From positions 248,001 through 312,000 of the forward strand of contig NZ_JAHFVL010000002.1 in assembly GCF_018599185.1 (NCBI RefSeq): 64,000 nucleotides of DNA, given 5' to 3'. The notes under the pieces are model-generated. The model searched no databases, was not told the DNA's origin, and saw nothing but the letters and a program-made list of their open reading frames with translations. Source of the stretch: Rhodanobacter sp. LX-99 (GTDB lineage Bacteria > Pseudomonadota > Gammaproteobacteria > Xanthomonadales > Rhodanobacteraceae). A program made the translations under genes and the position numbers. Shown one piece after another: positions 48,619 through 55,784 of this stretch. How positions within the stretch are numbered: position 1 is the stretch's first letter; each line of letters opens with the position of its first letter.

Positions 48619-48621
48619 GCC

Positions 48622-48888
48622 ATGCCGATCATCTCCAGCTTCTTCGGTATCTATGTCCGCATGTACTTCGCCGATCACGCACCGCCGCATGTACACGTGG
48701 AATACCAGGGGCACGAGGCGCTGGTTGCCATCGAAGATGGCATCATCGTGCAAGGCGAGTTGCCCAAGCGCGCGCTCGCCCTGGTGAAGCAGTGGTGCCT
48801 CGACCATCACGAAGAGCTGGAGCAGAATTGGATTCGCGCACAGGCGCTGCAGCCACTCAGCCGCATTCCGGGAGCCGACAATGATTAA
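48622..48888 (+). CDS. DUF4160 protein (possible toxin-antitoxin partner)
   Basis: This 88-aa protein has the DUF4160 pattern FFGIYVRMYFADHAPPHVHVEYQGHEA followed by LVAIEDG and a helix (RALALVKQWCLDHHEELEQNW). Function is unknown. It starts 3 nt after the icmF stop and its end overlaps the DUF2442 gene by 8 nt. The two domain families commonly occur as a pair and have been proposed as toxin-antitoxin-like modules. That role is inference. Confidence 0.85.
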   Translation: MPIISSFFGIYVRMYFADHAPPHVHVEYQGHEALVAIEDGIIVQGELPKRALALVKQWCLDHHEELEQNWIRAQALQPLSRIPGADND

Positions 48889-49150
48889 ATTGATCGCGGT
48901 CGAACCAAAAGAGGGGTGGCAGCTGTTGCTGCGTTTCTCCGACGGTGCTTCGGGTGTGTTCGATTTCTCCAGGTTCGTTGAAATGGACACGGAGATGACG
49001 GCGCCACTGCGTGATCCGGCGTTCTTTGCACGCCACTTCATCGAGCTCGGTGCACTGGCTTGGCCAAACGGCTTGGATTTCAGTGCGGGGTCGTTGTATC
49101 AGCGGCTGCAGGATGAGGGAAAGCTGGTGCGCGACAAGAAGGTTGCCTGA
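48881..49150 (+). CDS. DUF2442 protein (partner of DUF4160)
   Basis: Its 89 aa match DUF2442: KEGWQLLLRFSDGASGVFDF, then PLRDPAFFARHFIELGALAWPNGLDFS. The family is small and of unknown role, usually next to DUF4160 or other toxin-like genes. It overlaps the upstream gene by 8 nt, so expression is coupled. Confidence 0.85.
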   Translation: MIKLIAVEPKEGWQLLLRFSDGASGVFDFSRFVEMDTEMTAPLRDPAFFARHFIELGALAWPNGLDFSAGSLYQRLQDEGKLVRDKKVA

Positions 49151-49205
49151 GCAGTAGCCGAAGTGCAGAAGTGATTCGCGCTGTTCGACCGCAAGGGTCC
49201 GCTGG

Positions 49206-49436
49206 ATGAATGACTCGCCGAAATCGCCGACGACAAAGCATGAGGGCGTCCGCGAGCCGCTTGTCGATGGCAACGTGCTGGATGTCGTGCAGGTCGGCAG
49301 GGGCGATCTATCGGACTGGGTGGAGTTGATGGAGGCGGTGGAGGCGTTGTGCCCGGTGTGGCCGAAGGGGAAACGCCCGATGGCGAAGCAGTTCGAGTTC
49401 AGGCTGAGCTGGCCCGGGTTTGACGGACACCTTTGA
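49206..49436 (+). CDS. Hypothetical protein with 3' end overlapping an IS remnant
   Basis: The 76-aa frame begins MNDSPKSPTTKHEGVREPLV and contains DVVQVGRGDLSDWVELMEAVEALCP. No family is recognised. Its last about ten codons lie in the terminal repeat of an IS3 fragment (from 49405), so the natural C-terminus has probably been replaced. It may be an intact small gene with a new end or a truncated one. Confidence 0.45.
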   Translation: MNDSPKSPTTKHEGVREPLVDGNVLDVVQVGRGDLSDWVELMEAVEALCPVWPKGKRPMAKQFEFRLSWPGFDGHL

Positions 49437-49464
49437 ACGGGGACAATCCCCTGGGAGGTGTCAG

Positions 49465-49629
49465 ATGGTCAAGCGTCAACGATTCACCGCAGAGTTCAAG
49501 CGCGAAGCGGTCAGGCTGCTCGATGCCGACGAACTTGCTGCACCACAGGTAGTAGGAGGCCTCGCTGAAACCGTGCTGCCGGCACAACTCCTTCACCGGC
49601 ATGCCGGCCTCCGCCTCGCAGAAAGCTGA
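49465..49629 (+). pseudogene. IS3 OrfA N-terminal fragment, plus strand
   Basis: The ATG at 49465 (GGAGG upstream) begins MVKRQRFTAEFKREAVRLLD, the HTH start of IS3 OrfA. After codon 20 the frame enters the inverted second fragment and loses similarity. The product, if made, would be a fragment of OrfA's helix-turn-helix followed by unrelated residues. Confidence 0.8.
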
Positions 49630-49660
49630 TGATCTGTTCCTCGGTAAACCGCTTCTTCAC
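49527..49660 (-). pseudogene. IS3 OrfA fragment, minus strand, frameshifted
   Basis: On the minus strand GTG 49660 (GGAG upstream) begins KKRFTEEQIISFL. Then a 2-base deletion shifts the frame. In the next frame it resumes GMPVKELCRQHGFSEASYYLW followed by CSKFVGI before the junction. These are the usual OrfA (HTH, IS407/ISXo-like) blocks. The gene is dead by both frameshift and truncation. Confidence 0.8.
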
Positions 49661-49774
49661 GTCCAATCTCCTTCAGGTGGGAAATTGGACTCCAAACTAC
49701 GGTGCTACTCAAACCCCCGGGGGACGTCGCCGACACGACGCGGTCGGAGGGCTCGGGGCGGCTATCATGGCGAC

Positions 49775-50140
49775 ATGTCCAAGCTGCTCATGAACCTGCG
49801 TGACGTCCCCGACGATGAAGCCGACGAGGTACGCGCGATGCTCGACGCGCAGCGGATCGCGTTCTACGAAACCCGGCCCAGCATCTGGGGTATCTCGGCT
49901 GGGGGAATCTGGATCACGGAAGATGCGGCCTTCGCGGACGCCAGGCGCGCGATGGACGACTACCAGCAACAGCGCGCGACCCGTGCCCGTGCCGAATACG
50001 CCGCTGCCAAACGCGCAGGCACCGCGGAGACGTTCATCACGTTGCTTCGTGCAGACCCGCTGCGCGTCGTGATGAGCTTGTTGGGCATCCTCTTCGCATT
50101 GGGCCTGGTGACGCTTCCGTTCTTCCTGTTGCGCGAGTAG
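49775..50140 (+). CDS. DUF6164-like small membrane protein
   Basis: The 121-aa protein opens MSKLLMNLRDVPDDEADEVR and has an N-terminal alpha/beta region (AFYETRPSIWGISAGGIWI then TEDAAFADARRAMDDYQQQR). One C-terminal transmembrane segment follows (VVMSLLGILFALGLVTLPFFLL). This matches DUF6164 proteins of xanthomonads and pseudomonads, whose function is unknown. The first segment resembles putative signal-transducing DUF2007-type domains. Confidence 0.75.
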   Translation: MSKLLMNLRDVPDDEADEVRAMLDAQRIAFYETRPSIWGISAGGIWITEDAAFADARRAMDDYQQQRATRARAEYAAAKRAGTAETFITLLRADPLRVVMSLLGILFALGLVTLPFFLLRE

Positions 50141-50295
50141 GCCGCAAGCAGGAACAAAGGGGACGGAGTGAGGTGGCCCGCGAAACCGGGACCAGGCGAA
50201 AACAGGAGGCAAAGTGCACTTTCTTGAAAGTCGGCTCTGCCCCCCGTTTTAGTCGCTCGCCCACCCGTCCGTTTCGGGGGGGGCCGAATCCCGCT

Positions 50296-50862
50296 TTACG
50301 GATTGGGACTGGGATGCGGGTTGTCGGGCAGCGGTGGAATCGCGCGCAAGTATTCATAGATCGCACGGAGGTCGAGATCGGTTTTCTTCCCGAACGCCGG
50401 CCACGGCATGATCTGCAGCAGTGCCCCTGGCGGGTCGAGCGGGTTGTGTCCCGTGCGCAACGTCGCGATGAATTGATTGAGGGTCAGTCCCGCCGGCTTG
50501 CCGGTCAGGTCGGGCGTGAGATTGGCCGACTTGAACGGGGATGGCGGAAACAAACGGCCACCAGCCATGAATTCAGCCGTGTTGATACGCTCAGGCTGGC
50601 CGAGATAGGGATTGCCGCCAGGGGCAAACGCTGGATTGGTATGGCAATCGTTGCAGCCCCCGGTGTTAACGATGTAGCTCCCGAGGCCAACCAATGCAGG
50701 GTTCTTGCCGTTGAGGTTGAGCGGCACCGGGTTCAACGCGAAACCCTGCCTGACCCTGCTCTCGTTGTCTTGGGCATGCAAGGCCGCGACCGGGATGGTG
50801 GCGAACGCGACACCAAGCAGCATGGACTTGGTAAACCTCGCACCACGGGCTGGACGTTTCAT
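50296..50862 (-). CDS. Periplasmic monohaem cytochrome c
   Basis: It has 188 aa with a signal peptide (ending AALHAQ) and one haem-binding motif CNDCH (70-74) in NTGGCNDCHTNPAFAPGG. A Met in IMPWPAFGKKTDLDL is the likely axial ligand, followed by YEYLRAIPPLP. It resembles cytochrome subunits of periplasmic alcohol or aldehyde dehydrogenases, but no dehydrogenase partner is adjacent. GAGAGGAAAG precedes the ATG. The extension to 51087 lacks support. Confidence 0.85.
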   Translation of the reverse strand: MKRPARGARFTKSMLLGVAFATIPVAALHAQDNESRVRQGFALNPVPLNLNGKNPALVGLGSYIVNTGGCNDCHTNPAFAPGGNPYLGQPERINTAEFMAGGRLFPPSPFKSANLTPDLTGKPAGLTLNQFIATLRTGHNPLDPPGALLQIMPWPAFGKKTDLDLRAIYEYLRAIPPLPDNPHPSPNP

Positions 50863-51406
50863 CTTTCCTCTCCTCGACTGGGTGGAAGCCAACGACGCGT
50901 TCTCCGCTTCGGGCTTCCATCTTCTGGACGAGGACAAGAAAGCCTTCGCGTGATCACGTCGCACAAACCTACAACTGACCGCCGCGATGGGTCGGGCGGC
51001 GGCGAGGTAGATCGAGGGGCGGTAAAGCCATTCTGTACCTTGGCGCGTAAGCGCCCTGTGACGGCAATGCGAAGCTGCCGACGACAATTCGGCAAATAGG
51101 CAAAAAGTTGTACGCAGGACCGCACGCGGACCGAGCCATCAAGGGGTGGGCCTTGAGCCCGCGATTCTGTGCCATGCACGACGTGCACCTGGACGGGATC
51201 CGCGATGACCGATGAGTGTTTGGACAGCAGTAAGGGCCGCTGACGCGGCCCTAACCAGAACGGTGACTGGCGCGATCTTGGCGCCGCATGAAACACAACG
51301 GCGGGTGGTCAGCGGCAAGACGGGCATCTACCCTCGGCATCACCGGGGAAGAGCATGTGCGGGCCTCTTGACTGCGGACGGCGAAATGGTGGCGCCTTTT
51401 TGCCTT
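50863..51406. other. Gene-poor stretch
   Basis: No convincing coding sequence is seen. The part next to the cytochrome gene should hold its promoter. The only structure is a small hairpin at 51233-51252 (AGGGCCGC/GCGGCCCT). Open frames here lack ribosome sites and family features. Confidence 0.5.
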
Positions 51407-51568
51407 GGTGTCAGGGACGAATGGCGCTTACTTAAAGCTCGTCATCCCCGCGAAAGCGTGGATCCAGCACCTCCGGCAGCCTGAAGTCACTGAATTCCCG
51501 CTTTCGCGGGAATGACGGAAACCGGAGCTTTGCGCTTAAGATCAAGCGCCATTCGTCCTTTTGACACC
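51407..51568. repeat. 162-bp MITE-like element with long imperfect terminal inverted repeats
   Basis: The left arm 51407-51439 (GGTGTCAGGGACGAATGGCG then CTTACTTAAAGCT) and right arm 51526-51568 (inverse of GGTGTC-AAAAGGACGAATGG-CGCTT) are inverse copies with small indels. Inside lies a second inverted pair, GTCATCCCCGCGAAAGCGTG (51446-51465) and CCCGCTTTCGCGGGAATGAC (51496-51515). It has no coding capacity. Similar GTCATTCCCGCGAAAGCGGGAAT cores are common intergenic repeats. Confidence 0.75.
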
Positions 51569-51574
51569 TTCTGC

Positions 51575-51934
51575 CTACGAGAGGAATTCCACCAACAGCC
51601 GGCGCTTGGGCTCGGGCAGGTTGCGGAAGGCGTCGAGCAGGCGGCTCTCGTTGTCGGTGAGGCGTCGATAGGCGGGGGATTTTTCCGCCACGGCCAGTTG
51701 GACTTGCCCGCGGCCCGTGGCCAGCCATTCGAAGCTGGCGTCGAAATCCTTCGCCAGTTCGATGATGCGGGCAAGCTCGGGCAGGGTGAGGCCCGCAAGC
51801 CATTTGCGGGCAGTCTCACGCGACACGGCGTAGCGGTCGGCCAAGGCGCCCGTCCTTCCGCGCCCTTCCTCGAAGCGGGCGCGATCCAGCATCTGCCGCA
51901 GGCGATCCGCGAATTCCTCGTAGGTGGCAGCCAT
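51575..51934 (-). CDS. XRE/phage-repressor-like helix-turn-helix protein
   Basis: This 119-aa protein begins MAATYEEFADRLRQMLDRAR. Its HTH reads GALADRYAVSRETARKWLAG, followed by LTLPELARIIELAKDFDASFEWLATGRG. That is the CI/XRE N-terminal layout (ending in the phage-type WLATG), and LLDAFRNLPEPKRRLLVEFL forms a short C-terminal helix pair. It lacks a peptidase or cofactor domain. Tandem direct repeats 93-129 nt upstream of its start look like operators. The ATG 51934 is preferred over the longer frame. Confidence 0.8.
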   Translation of the reverse strand: MAATYEEFADRLRQMLDRARFEEGRGRTGALADRYAVSRETARKWLAGLTLPELARIIELAKDFDASFEWLATGRGQVQLAVAEKSPAYRRLTDNESRLLDAFRNLPEPKRRLLVEFLS

Positions 51935-52026
51935 CCGGGTTCCTGTGGTTGCATCGTCGCCAGGCGCTTGTGCGCGGCGACGTTGAGTGGTCGCCACGAT
52001 TGTTGCGCACCCGCATTCGCGACAAG

Positions 52027-52063
52027 CCACTTTCTGGTTGTTGACAAAACCACTTGTTGGTTG
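52027..52063. promoter_or_regulatory. Tandem operator-like direct repeats upstream of the XRE gene
   Basis: CCACTTTCTGGTTG (52027-52040) and CCACTTGTTGGTTG (52050-52063) are 14-mers identical at 12 positions and spaced 23 bp start to start, i.e. about two helical turns. TTGACA (52041-52046) lies between them on the plus strand, so binding could cover a divergent promoter. Confidence 0.55.
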
Positions 52064-52076
52064 CAATGTGCCGGCC

Positions 52077-52388
52077 ATGAAGTGGATCGCCGCCATCGTT
52101 GCCAGCCTTGTCGAGCACGTTGCGGCCGGCTTCGCATGCGGAGCATGCCATCTTCGAAAGTGGCAGCGGAGCGTTGCGCTGGCAGCGGCGCAACGCTCGC
52201 ATCGTCAATGCGCGCAGGTGCGGAACATGGCGTGGCTGTTCAAGAAAACAGGGCGGAATCCACTTCCTGACTTGTCTGCATGGGCAGCCGATTGGGCGAG
52301 GCCGGCGCGACGTGATACCTGCGTCGAGCACGGCGGCCAATACATCATCCTTCGGGGAATACGCCCGCCGTTTGTTGGCGGTTTCTGA
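52077..52388 (+). CDS. Possible ORF divergent from the XRE gene (unrecognised)
   Basis: This 103-codon frame begins MKWIAAIVASLVEHVAAGFA after the operator-like repeats and a TTGACA. It has no Shine-Dalgarno site and no recognisable family, and its codon pattern is unremarkable. It is listed because its position makes it the obvious candidate target of the regulator. It may be non-coding. Confidence 0.2.
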   Translation: MKWIAAIVASLVEHVAAGFACGACHLRKWQRSVALAAAQRSHRQCAQVRNMAWLFKKTGRNPLPDLSAWAADWARPARRDTCVEHGGQYIILRGIRPPFVGGF

Positions 52389-52450
52389 CCGCCCGACTCC
52401 CCGTCCGTCGTCATGCCGTGGACGGGCACTTCATGGAACAGGAGGCGACC

Positions 52451-53182
52451 ATGTCGACGTTCGATTCGGATGATCTGGGGACGATGGGCTATTTTCTGCC
52501 GGAGGACAGCCAGCTACGGCTGAAGAAGCTGCGCGAGTACGTCGAATTCCTGTCGCACCTGGCGCAACCGCGGCGGCCGGACGAGGAGCAGGAATGTCTC
52601 CCCGAGATTCGCGTGGGCGAAGTGGCGATCTGCCTGGAATTGCTGGCGGAGCAGATGGGGCTCGTGCTGGACGAGTTGTCCTGGCCGGCGGAGCGTGGTG
52701 ACAGGGTGGCTGCGCCCGGAGCCGATGCGGGGCCGGATGCTTCGGAGGCTGACGCACCGGAACCGGAAGCCGTGGAGCCGGTGCCTGACGAGGCGGGGAG
52801 TCGCTATATCTTCGGCGTCACGCTGAACCAGATCGATGAGATCAACCTGCTGATCGGCATGATCCGGGCCCTTGGCGATGTGGTGATCGCCAACGATGAC
52901 GCCGAGTTCGCCGACCACACGCTGTCGACCCTTGGGGATGCGATCTTCTCCGACGCGGAGAAGCTGCGCGACATCATTGACGACGTGAATGCGCAGCGGC
53001 TCGGACCGGCGCACGGTTCGCGGACCGGCGTGGAGGAGGTACCGGCCGCGTATCGCATCGAGCAGATGAAACCGGGGCGGAGGAAGTCAAATGCCAGGCT
53101 CGGGTCCAGGAAAATAGCGCGTCGATTGACTCCGCGCCGGGTGATGCGGAGAGGTACGCCGGGGATTTCCAGGCGAGCTTGA
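52451..53182 (+). CDS. XAC0095-like protein with C-terminus extended into RAYT/REP debris
   Basis: ATG 52451 with AGGAGG 5 nt upstream gives a 243-aa acidic protein. Residues about 1-75 (GTMGYFLPEDSQLRLKKLRE, then EFLSHLAQPR) resemble the XAC0095 family of xanthomonads, an assignment from memory. A Pro/Glu linker and a second helical domain (GVTLNQIDEINLLIGMIRAL, then DDAEFADHTLSTLGDAIF) follow. The last about 38 codons (KPGRRKSNARL onward) read a dispersed repeat and the antisense of a transposase fragment and are basic, unlike the rest. The original stop was probably lost. Function is unknown. Confidence 0.7.
   Translation: MSTFDSDDLGTMGYFLPEDSQLRLKKLREYVEFLSHLAQPRRPDEEQECLPEIRVGEVAICLELLAEQMGLVLDELSWPAERGDRVAAPGADAGPDASEADAPEPEAVEPVPDEAGSRYIFGVTLNQIDEINLLIGMIRALGDVVIANDDAEFADHTLSTLGDAIFSDAEKLRDIIDDVNAQRLGPAHGSRTGVEEVPAAYRIEQMKPGRRKSNARLGSRKIARRLTPRRVMRRGTPGISRRA
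53068..53091. repeat. Dispersed repeat copy 1 (GAAACCGGGGCGGAGGAAGTC core)
   Basis: The core runs GAAACCGGGGCGGAGGAAGT then CAAA on the plus strand. Copies also occur at 53303-53325 and 59899-59921 (both inverted), with a weaker one near 60451-60466. This copy lies inside the end of the 52451 gene and touches the RAYT fragment. Confidence 0.7.
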
Positions 53183-53190
53183 CGAGGCAT
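53104..53190 (-). pseudogene. REP-associated tyrosine transposase (RAYT) N-terminal fragment
   Basis: The minus-strand ATG 53190 begins MPRQARLEIPGVPLRITRRG and continues VNRRAIFLD, the strongly conserved start of RAYT/Y1 transposases (usual length about 200-330 aa). After 29 codons it breaks off into the dispersed repeat. The His-hydrophobic-His and Tyr catalytic residues are absent. A remnant only. Confidence 0.85.
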
Positions 53191-53302
53191 GCAAGGGGCC
53201 GGAGACGGAAATGCCTCGGAGGTCTACACGCACCGTGGCAGATCGCGGGCAGGCGGCATGGCGTGGGTAGGCGCAGACCGGGCCGAAGGTCGTTCAATTT
53301 CC

Positions 53303-53325
53303 TTGACTTTCTCCGCCCCGGTTTC
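53303..53325. repeat. Dispersed repeat copy 2
   Basis: TTGACTTTCTCCGCCCCGGT then TTC is the inverse of copy 1 with one change. It lies just beyond the 3' end of the truncated CadC-like gene, whose stop is at 53333. Confidence 0.65.
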
Positions 53326-53332
53326 GCATCGC

Positions 53333-53773
53333 TCACCGGGTTGCCAGGCGGAAGCCGAAGTTGCCGAGGAGGTGGCCTCGATGCCAGCGGACGCGCCCAC
53401 CGTGGGATGGTTCGGTCAATACGGGAGTACGGCGGGAGCGCCGGTGCACCTTGCCGATGAAGCGGTAACCGATGGTGTGCACGGTGGCGATGTAGCGCGG
53501 GTGGAGCGCCGAATCACCCAGGGCACGACGCAGCTGCGAGATCGCGTGGCTCAGTACGCCCGGTGTGACGCAGCGGTGACCCCATGCCGCATCAAGCAGC
53601 GTGCCTTTGTCGACCACCTTGCCCGCCTGCTGCAGCAGCGTCACCAGCACCGTATAGACCTTGGGCTCCACTGGTTGCGCTTGACCATCACGTTCCAGCA
53701 GGTGTGCGGATGGATCGACGACGATGCCATCGCATTGGTATAGCCAGTGGTCGTCCAGTTCGGAGGAGGACAT
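53333..53773 (-). CDS. CadC/OmpR-type winged-helix DNA-binding protein, truncated
   Basis: The 146-aa product from ATG 53773 consists almost only of a trans_reg_C winged helix (about 10-105: WLYQCDGIVVDPSAHLLERD, EPKVYTVLVTLLQQAGKVVD, VLSHAISQLRRALGDSALHP, YIATVHTIGYRFIGKV). Usual CadC-like proteins continue with a membrane segment and a sensor or TPR domain of several hundred residues. Here about 40 residues of basic, low-similarity sequence follow and the gene ends beside a dispersed repeat. It is either truncated by a repeat-related rearrangement or a stand-alone DNA-binding domain. Confidence 0.75.
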   Translation of the reverse strand: MSSSELDDHWLYQCDGIVVDPSAHLLERDGQAQPVEPKVYTVLVTLLQQAGKVVDKGTLLDAAWGHRCVTPGVLSHAISQLRRALGDSALHPRYIATVHTIGYRFIGKVHRRSRRTPVLTEPSHGGRVRWHRGHLLGNFGFRLATR

Positions 53774-54205
53774 GATCGTGCCTCTCGGAGACTCACCCTG
53801 CGAGCGTAGAGTGCGCCTGTTGGTGACACCGTGCCATCTGCCAGAGGTAATACGTGCCGCGTGGTCAGTGCTTGCGCCGGATCCACGGGCACGGAAAAAC
53901 AGGCGGATTGGCACGATTTTTCCCGGGGTGTTACCGGGGGATTCCCGCAGGAGCGGCGGCAGTGACCGCCCTGCGTGTCGGTGACATCTTCCCGGCGCGC
54001 TCGCTGCATCCCGTGCGTGCTGCCAGCCATCGGATGCCGCATATCGGACGATGGTTTATGGGTCTTCGACTTTCGCATCCCGCAGGCGGGACTGCCGAAG
54101 ATCCTCAGCGGATCCACGCAGATTCCACACAAATCCTTCAAGCAAGCGCGGTGGCTCCAGCTCAAAATCACCCCACGGACCATTGGCGCCCGTCGGGAGG
54201 TATTC
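53774..54205. other. Gene-free interval
   Basis: It separates the CadC-like gene from a divergent secreted protein gene and must hold both promoters. No RNA gene, long repeat or convincing frame is seen. Confidence 0.5.
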
Positions 54206-54718
54206 ATGAAAAAGCAGCTGATCATTGCCACGACCATGGCGCTCGGTCTTGCCGGCGTCGGCGGCGTCGGCTTCGCCCAGGACGAGACACAGACCACCAA
54301 CATGCAGAAGGTCACGGTCACCCTGCCACCAGCCCAATACGAGACCTACGTCGTCGACTTGAACCTTGGTTACGGATTGGAGGCCCATGTCGGCAACACA
54401 CACCGTCAGTACATGCGGGCGCAGCGGGCGGCGCAGCGGTCGGAAGCCCTGCGGATGAGCGGCATGTCCCAGCGGCCATTTGTCACCGTGGCCATCGACA
54501 ACTCGTCCGGCCCTGGCGTGGCGAGGCAGATCCGACTGATCGGCCCCGCCCGGGACACGGTTGCCATCGTGAACGTGTATTGCAAGCGGGCCGTGCCGTC
54601 GGGAGGCAAGCATTGCTTGTTGGCACCCCTGCCGGTGCGGGGCAACACGTACAGCCAGCCCCTGGCGTCAACACAGGTGGGACGTCTGGAACTGGCAGAA
54701 GTGGATCTGCATGACTGA
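54206..54718 (+). CDS. Secreted protein of unknown function
   Basis: GGGAGG precedes ATG 54206. The 170-aa product has a signal peptide (MKKQLIIATTMALGLAGVGG to FAQ) and a body with VTVTLPPAQYETYVVDLNLG, RPFVTVAIDNSSGPGVARQI and VNVYCKRAVPSGGKHC (two Cys, probably disulphide-bonded). No family is recognised. It is divergent from the CadC-like regulator, which could be its controller. Confidence 0.7.
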   Translation: MKKQLIIATTMALGLAGVGGVGFAQDETQTTNMQKVTVTLPPAQYETYVVDLNLGYGLEAHVGNTHRQYMRAQRAAQRSEALRMSGMSQRPFVTVAIDNSSGPGVARQIRLIGPARDTVAIVNVYCKRAVPSGGKHCLLAPLPVRGNTYSQPLASTQVGRLELAEVDLHD

Positions 54719-54843
54719 GCGGGAGTGCAAAAAGAGAGGCGCTGCCACCGGGGCGGAGTGCTCGACCAACGTGTCCGGAAAGTCCGGGGCACCTCATCCG
54801 ATCCTTGCCGCCCAGGCGCAACGGTGCTCTGCCCAAGAGGCGC

Positions 54844-55665
54844 CTACATCTGAGGCATCGCGGCAGGCGTGCCGTCGGACCAGGTGGCGACTCCGACCAG
54901 GAAGACCGACAGCGGCGGCAGGGCGTCAGCCTCGGCTCGATGGCCCGGCGTATAGAACCAGTAGCTTCCGCCGAAGATCGGCGAGCCGGGCGCGTTGGCT
55001 CCCCAATCGGCGGCATCCCTCAATGGGACATAGAACATGACGTGTGCCATGTCATGGTCGCCGTCATCCGACAGGTAGGCGGATTTCGACATCATGTAGC
55101 ACATGGCGCCCGGCTCCAGCGGCGGGATTTCCCTGGTGCGCAGGGCGGCCTTGATGCGGGCGGCGATGTCGGCGTCGGTGCGGCCGGCAAGGGTCATCGC
55201 CGTGCGAAGTTTGGCGATCGGGGTGACGCTGCGCGCGGCCTGCGGGTTGTCGCATCCGGCGGCGCGGATTTTCGGGTTCCATCGCTCGGGCCAGTCGGGG
55301 GCGCCACTGAAGCCTCGTGCCACCCAGCAGACAAACCCGTTGGTGCCGGTAACGGCGGTCTCGTAGCCGGTGCGGGTCAGGACCAGCACGGTCGCATCCC
55401 TGGAAATGGATGCGGGCGCGGCGCTTCTGGCCAGGGCGATTTCCTGGGCACGGCCCATGAGGTAGGCATCGACCGCCGCCATGCGGGAATAGGGCCCGGC
55501 CGGACCCGCGACGGCGCCGGTGGCGGCCAGCAAGACCAGTGGCGTGCATGCCATCAGCCTGGCGGCAAGCCGGCCCATGAACGTCATCCTCGTCGTTCTC
55601 CGCCCGGCCCGGGGAGCGCCGCCGTCGTCGAGCGAAACGGCCCCTTTCAGCACTGGCTTTCTCAT
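54844..55665 (-). CDS. Secreted hypothetical protein
   Basis: ATG 55665 has AGGAGA 9 nt upstream and gives 273 aa. The first about 36 residues are basic, followed by a signal-like hydrophobic stretch (MACTPLVLLAATGAVAGPAG). A weaker alternative is ATG 55587 (247 aa), which makes a normal signal peptide. The mature part has GYETAVTGTNGFVCWVARGF, NPKIRAAGCDNPQA, GAMCYMMSKSAYLSDDGDHD and PIFGGSYWFYTPG. Three Cys are conserved-looking. No family is recognised. Confidence 0.65.
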   Translation of the reverse strand: MRKPVLKGAVSLDDGGAPRAGRRTTRMTFMGRLAARLMACTPLVLLAATGAVAGPAGPYSRMAAVDAYLMGRAQEIALARSAAPASISRDATVLVLTRTGYETAVTGTNGFVCWVARGFSGAPDWPERWNPKIRAAGCDNPQAARSVTPIAKLRTAMTLAGRTDADIAARIKAALRTREIPPLEPGAMCYMMSKSAYLSDDGDHDMAHVMFYVPLRDAADWGANAPGSPIFGGSYWFYTPGHRAEADALPPLSVFLVGVATWSDGTPAAMPQM

Positions 55666-55784
55666 CGTGATCTCTCCTGTCGAAGTGGGCCTTGCGACCT
55701 CACTGGAACGACGATGGAGAGCTTCGCAGATCGACATCAGCCGAAATTTTTTTTCGCGGGGCCACGGCTCCTCGCGAAGCTGCC

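Larger units (their letters stand above)
49405..49711. mobile_element. Two decayed IS3-family fragments joined head to head
   Basis: The left fragment starts with an IS3-type end (TGAGCTGGCCCGGGTTTGAC at 49405) and carries the first 20 codons of OrfA. The right fragment is inverted, with an end at about 49711 reading TGAGTAGCACC and an OrfA start on the minus strand. The junction lies near 49527. Neither has a complete orfA, and orfB is absent in both. Confidence 0.8.

Noticed and set aside
50141..50295. GGGGACGGAGT...AAAGTGCACTTTC stretch as a RAYT-linked element
   Set aside because: It resembles fragments found after Y1 transposases, but it is too short and degraded to define boundaries or a gene.
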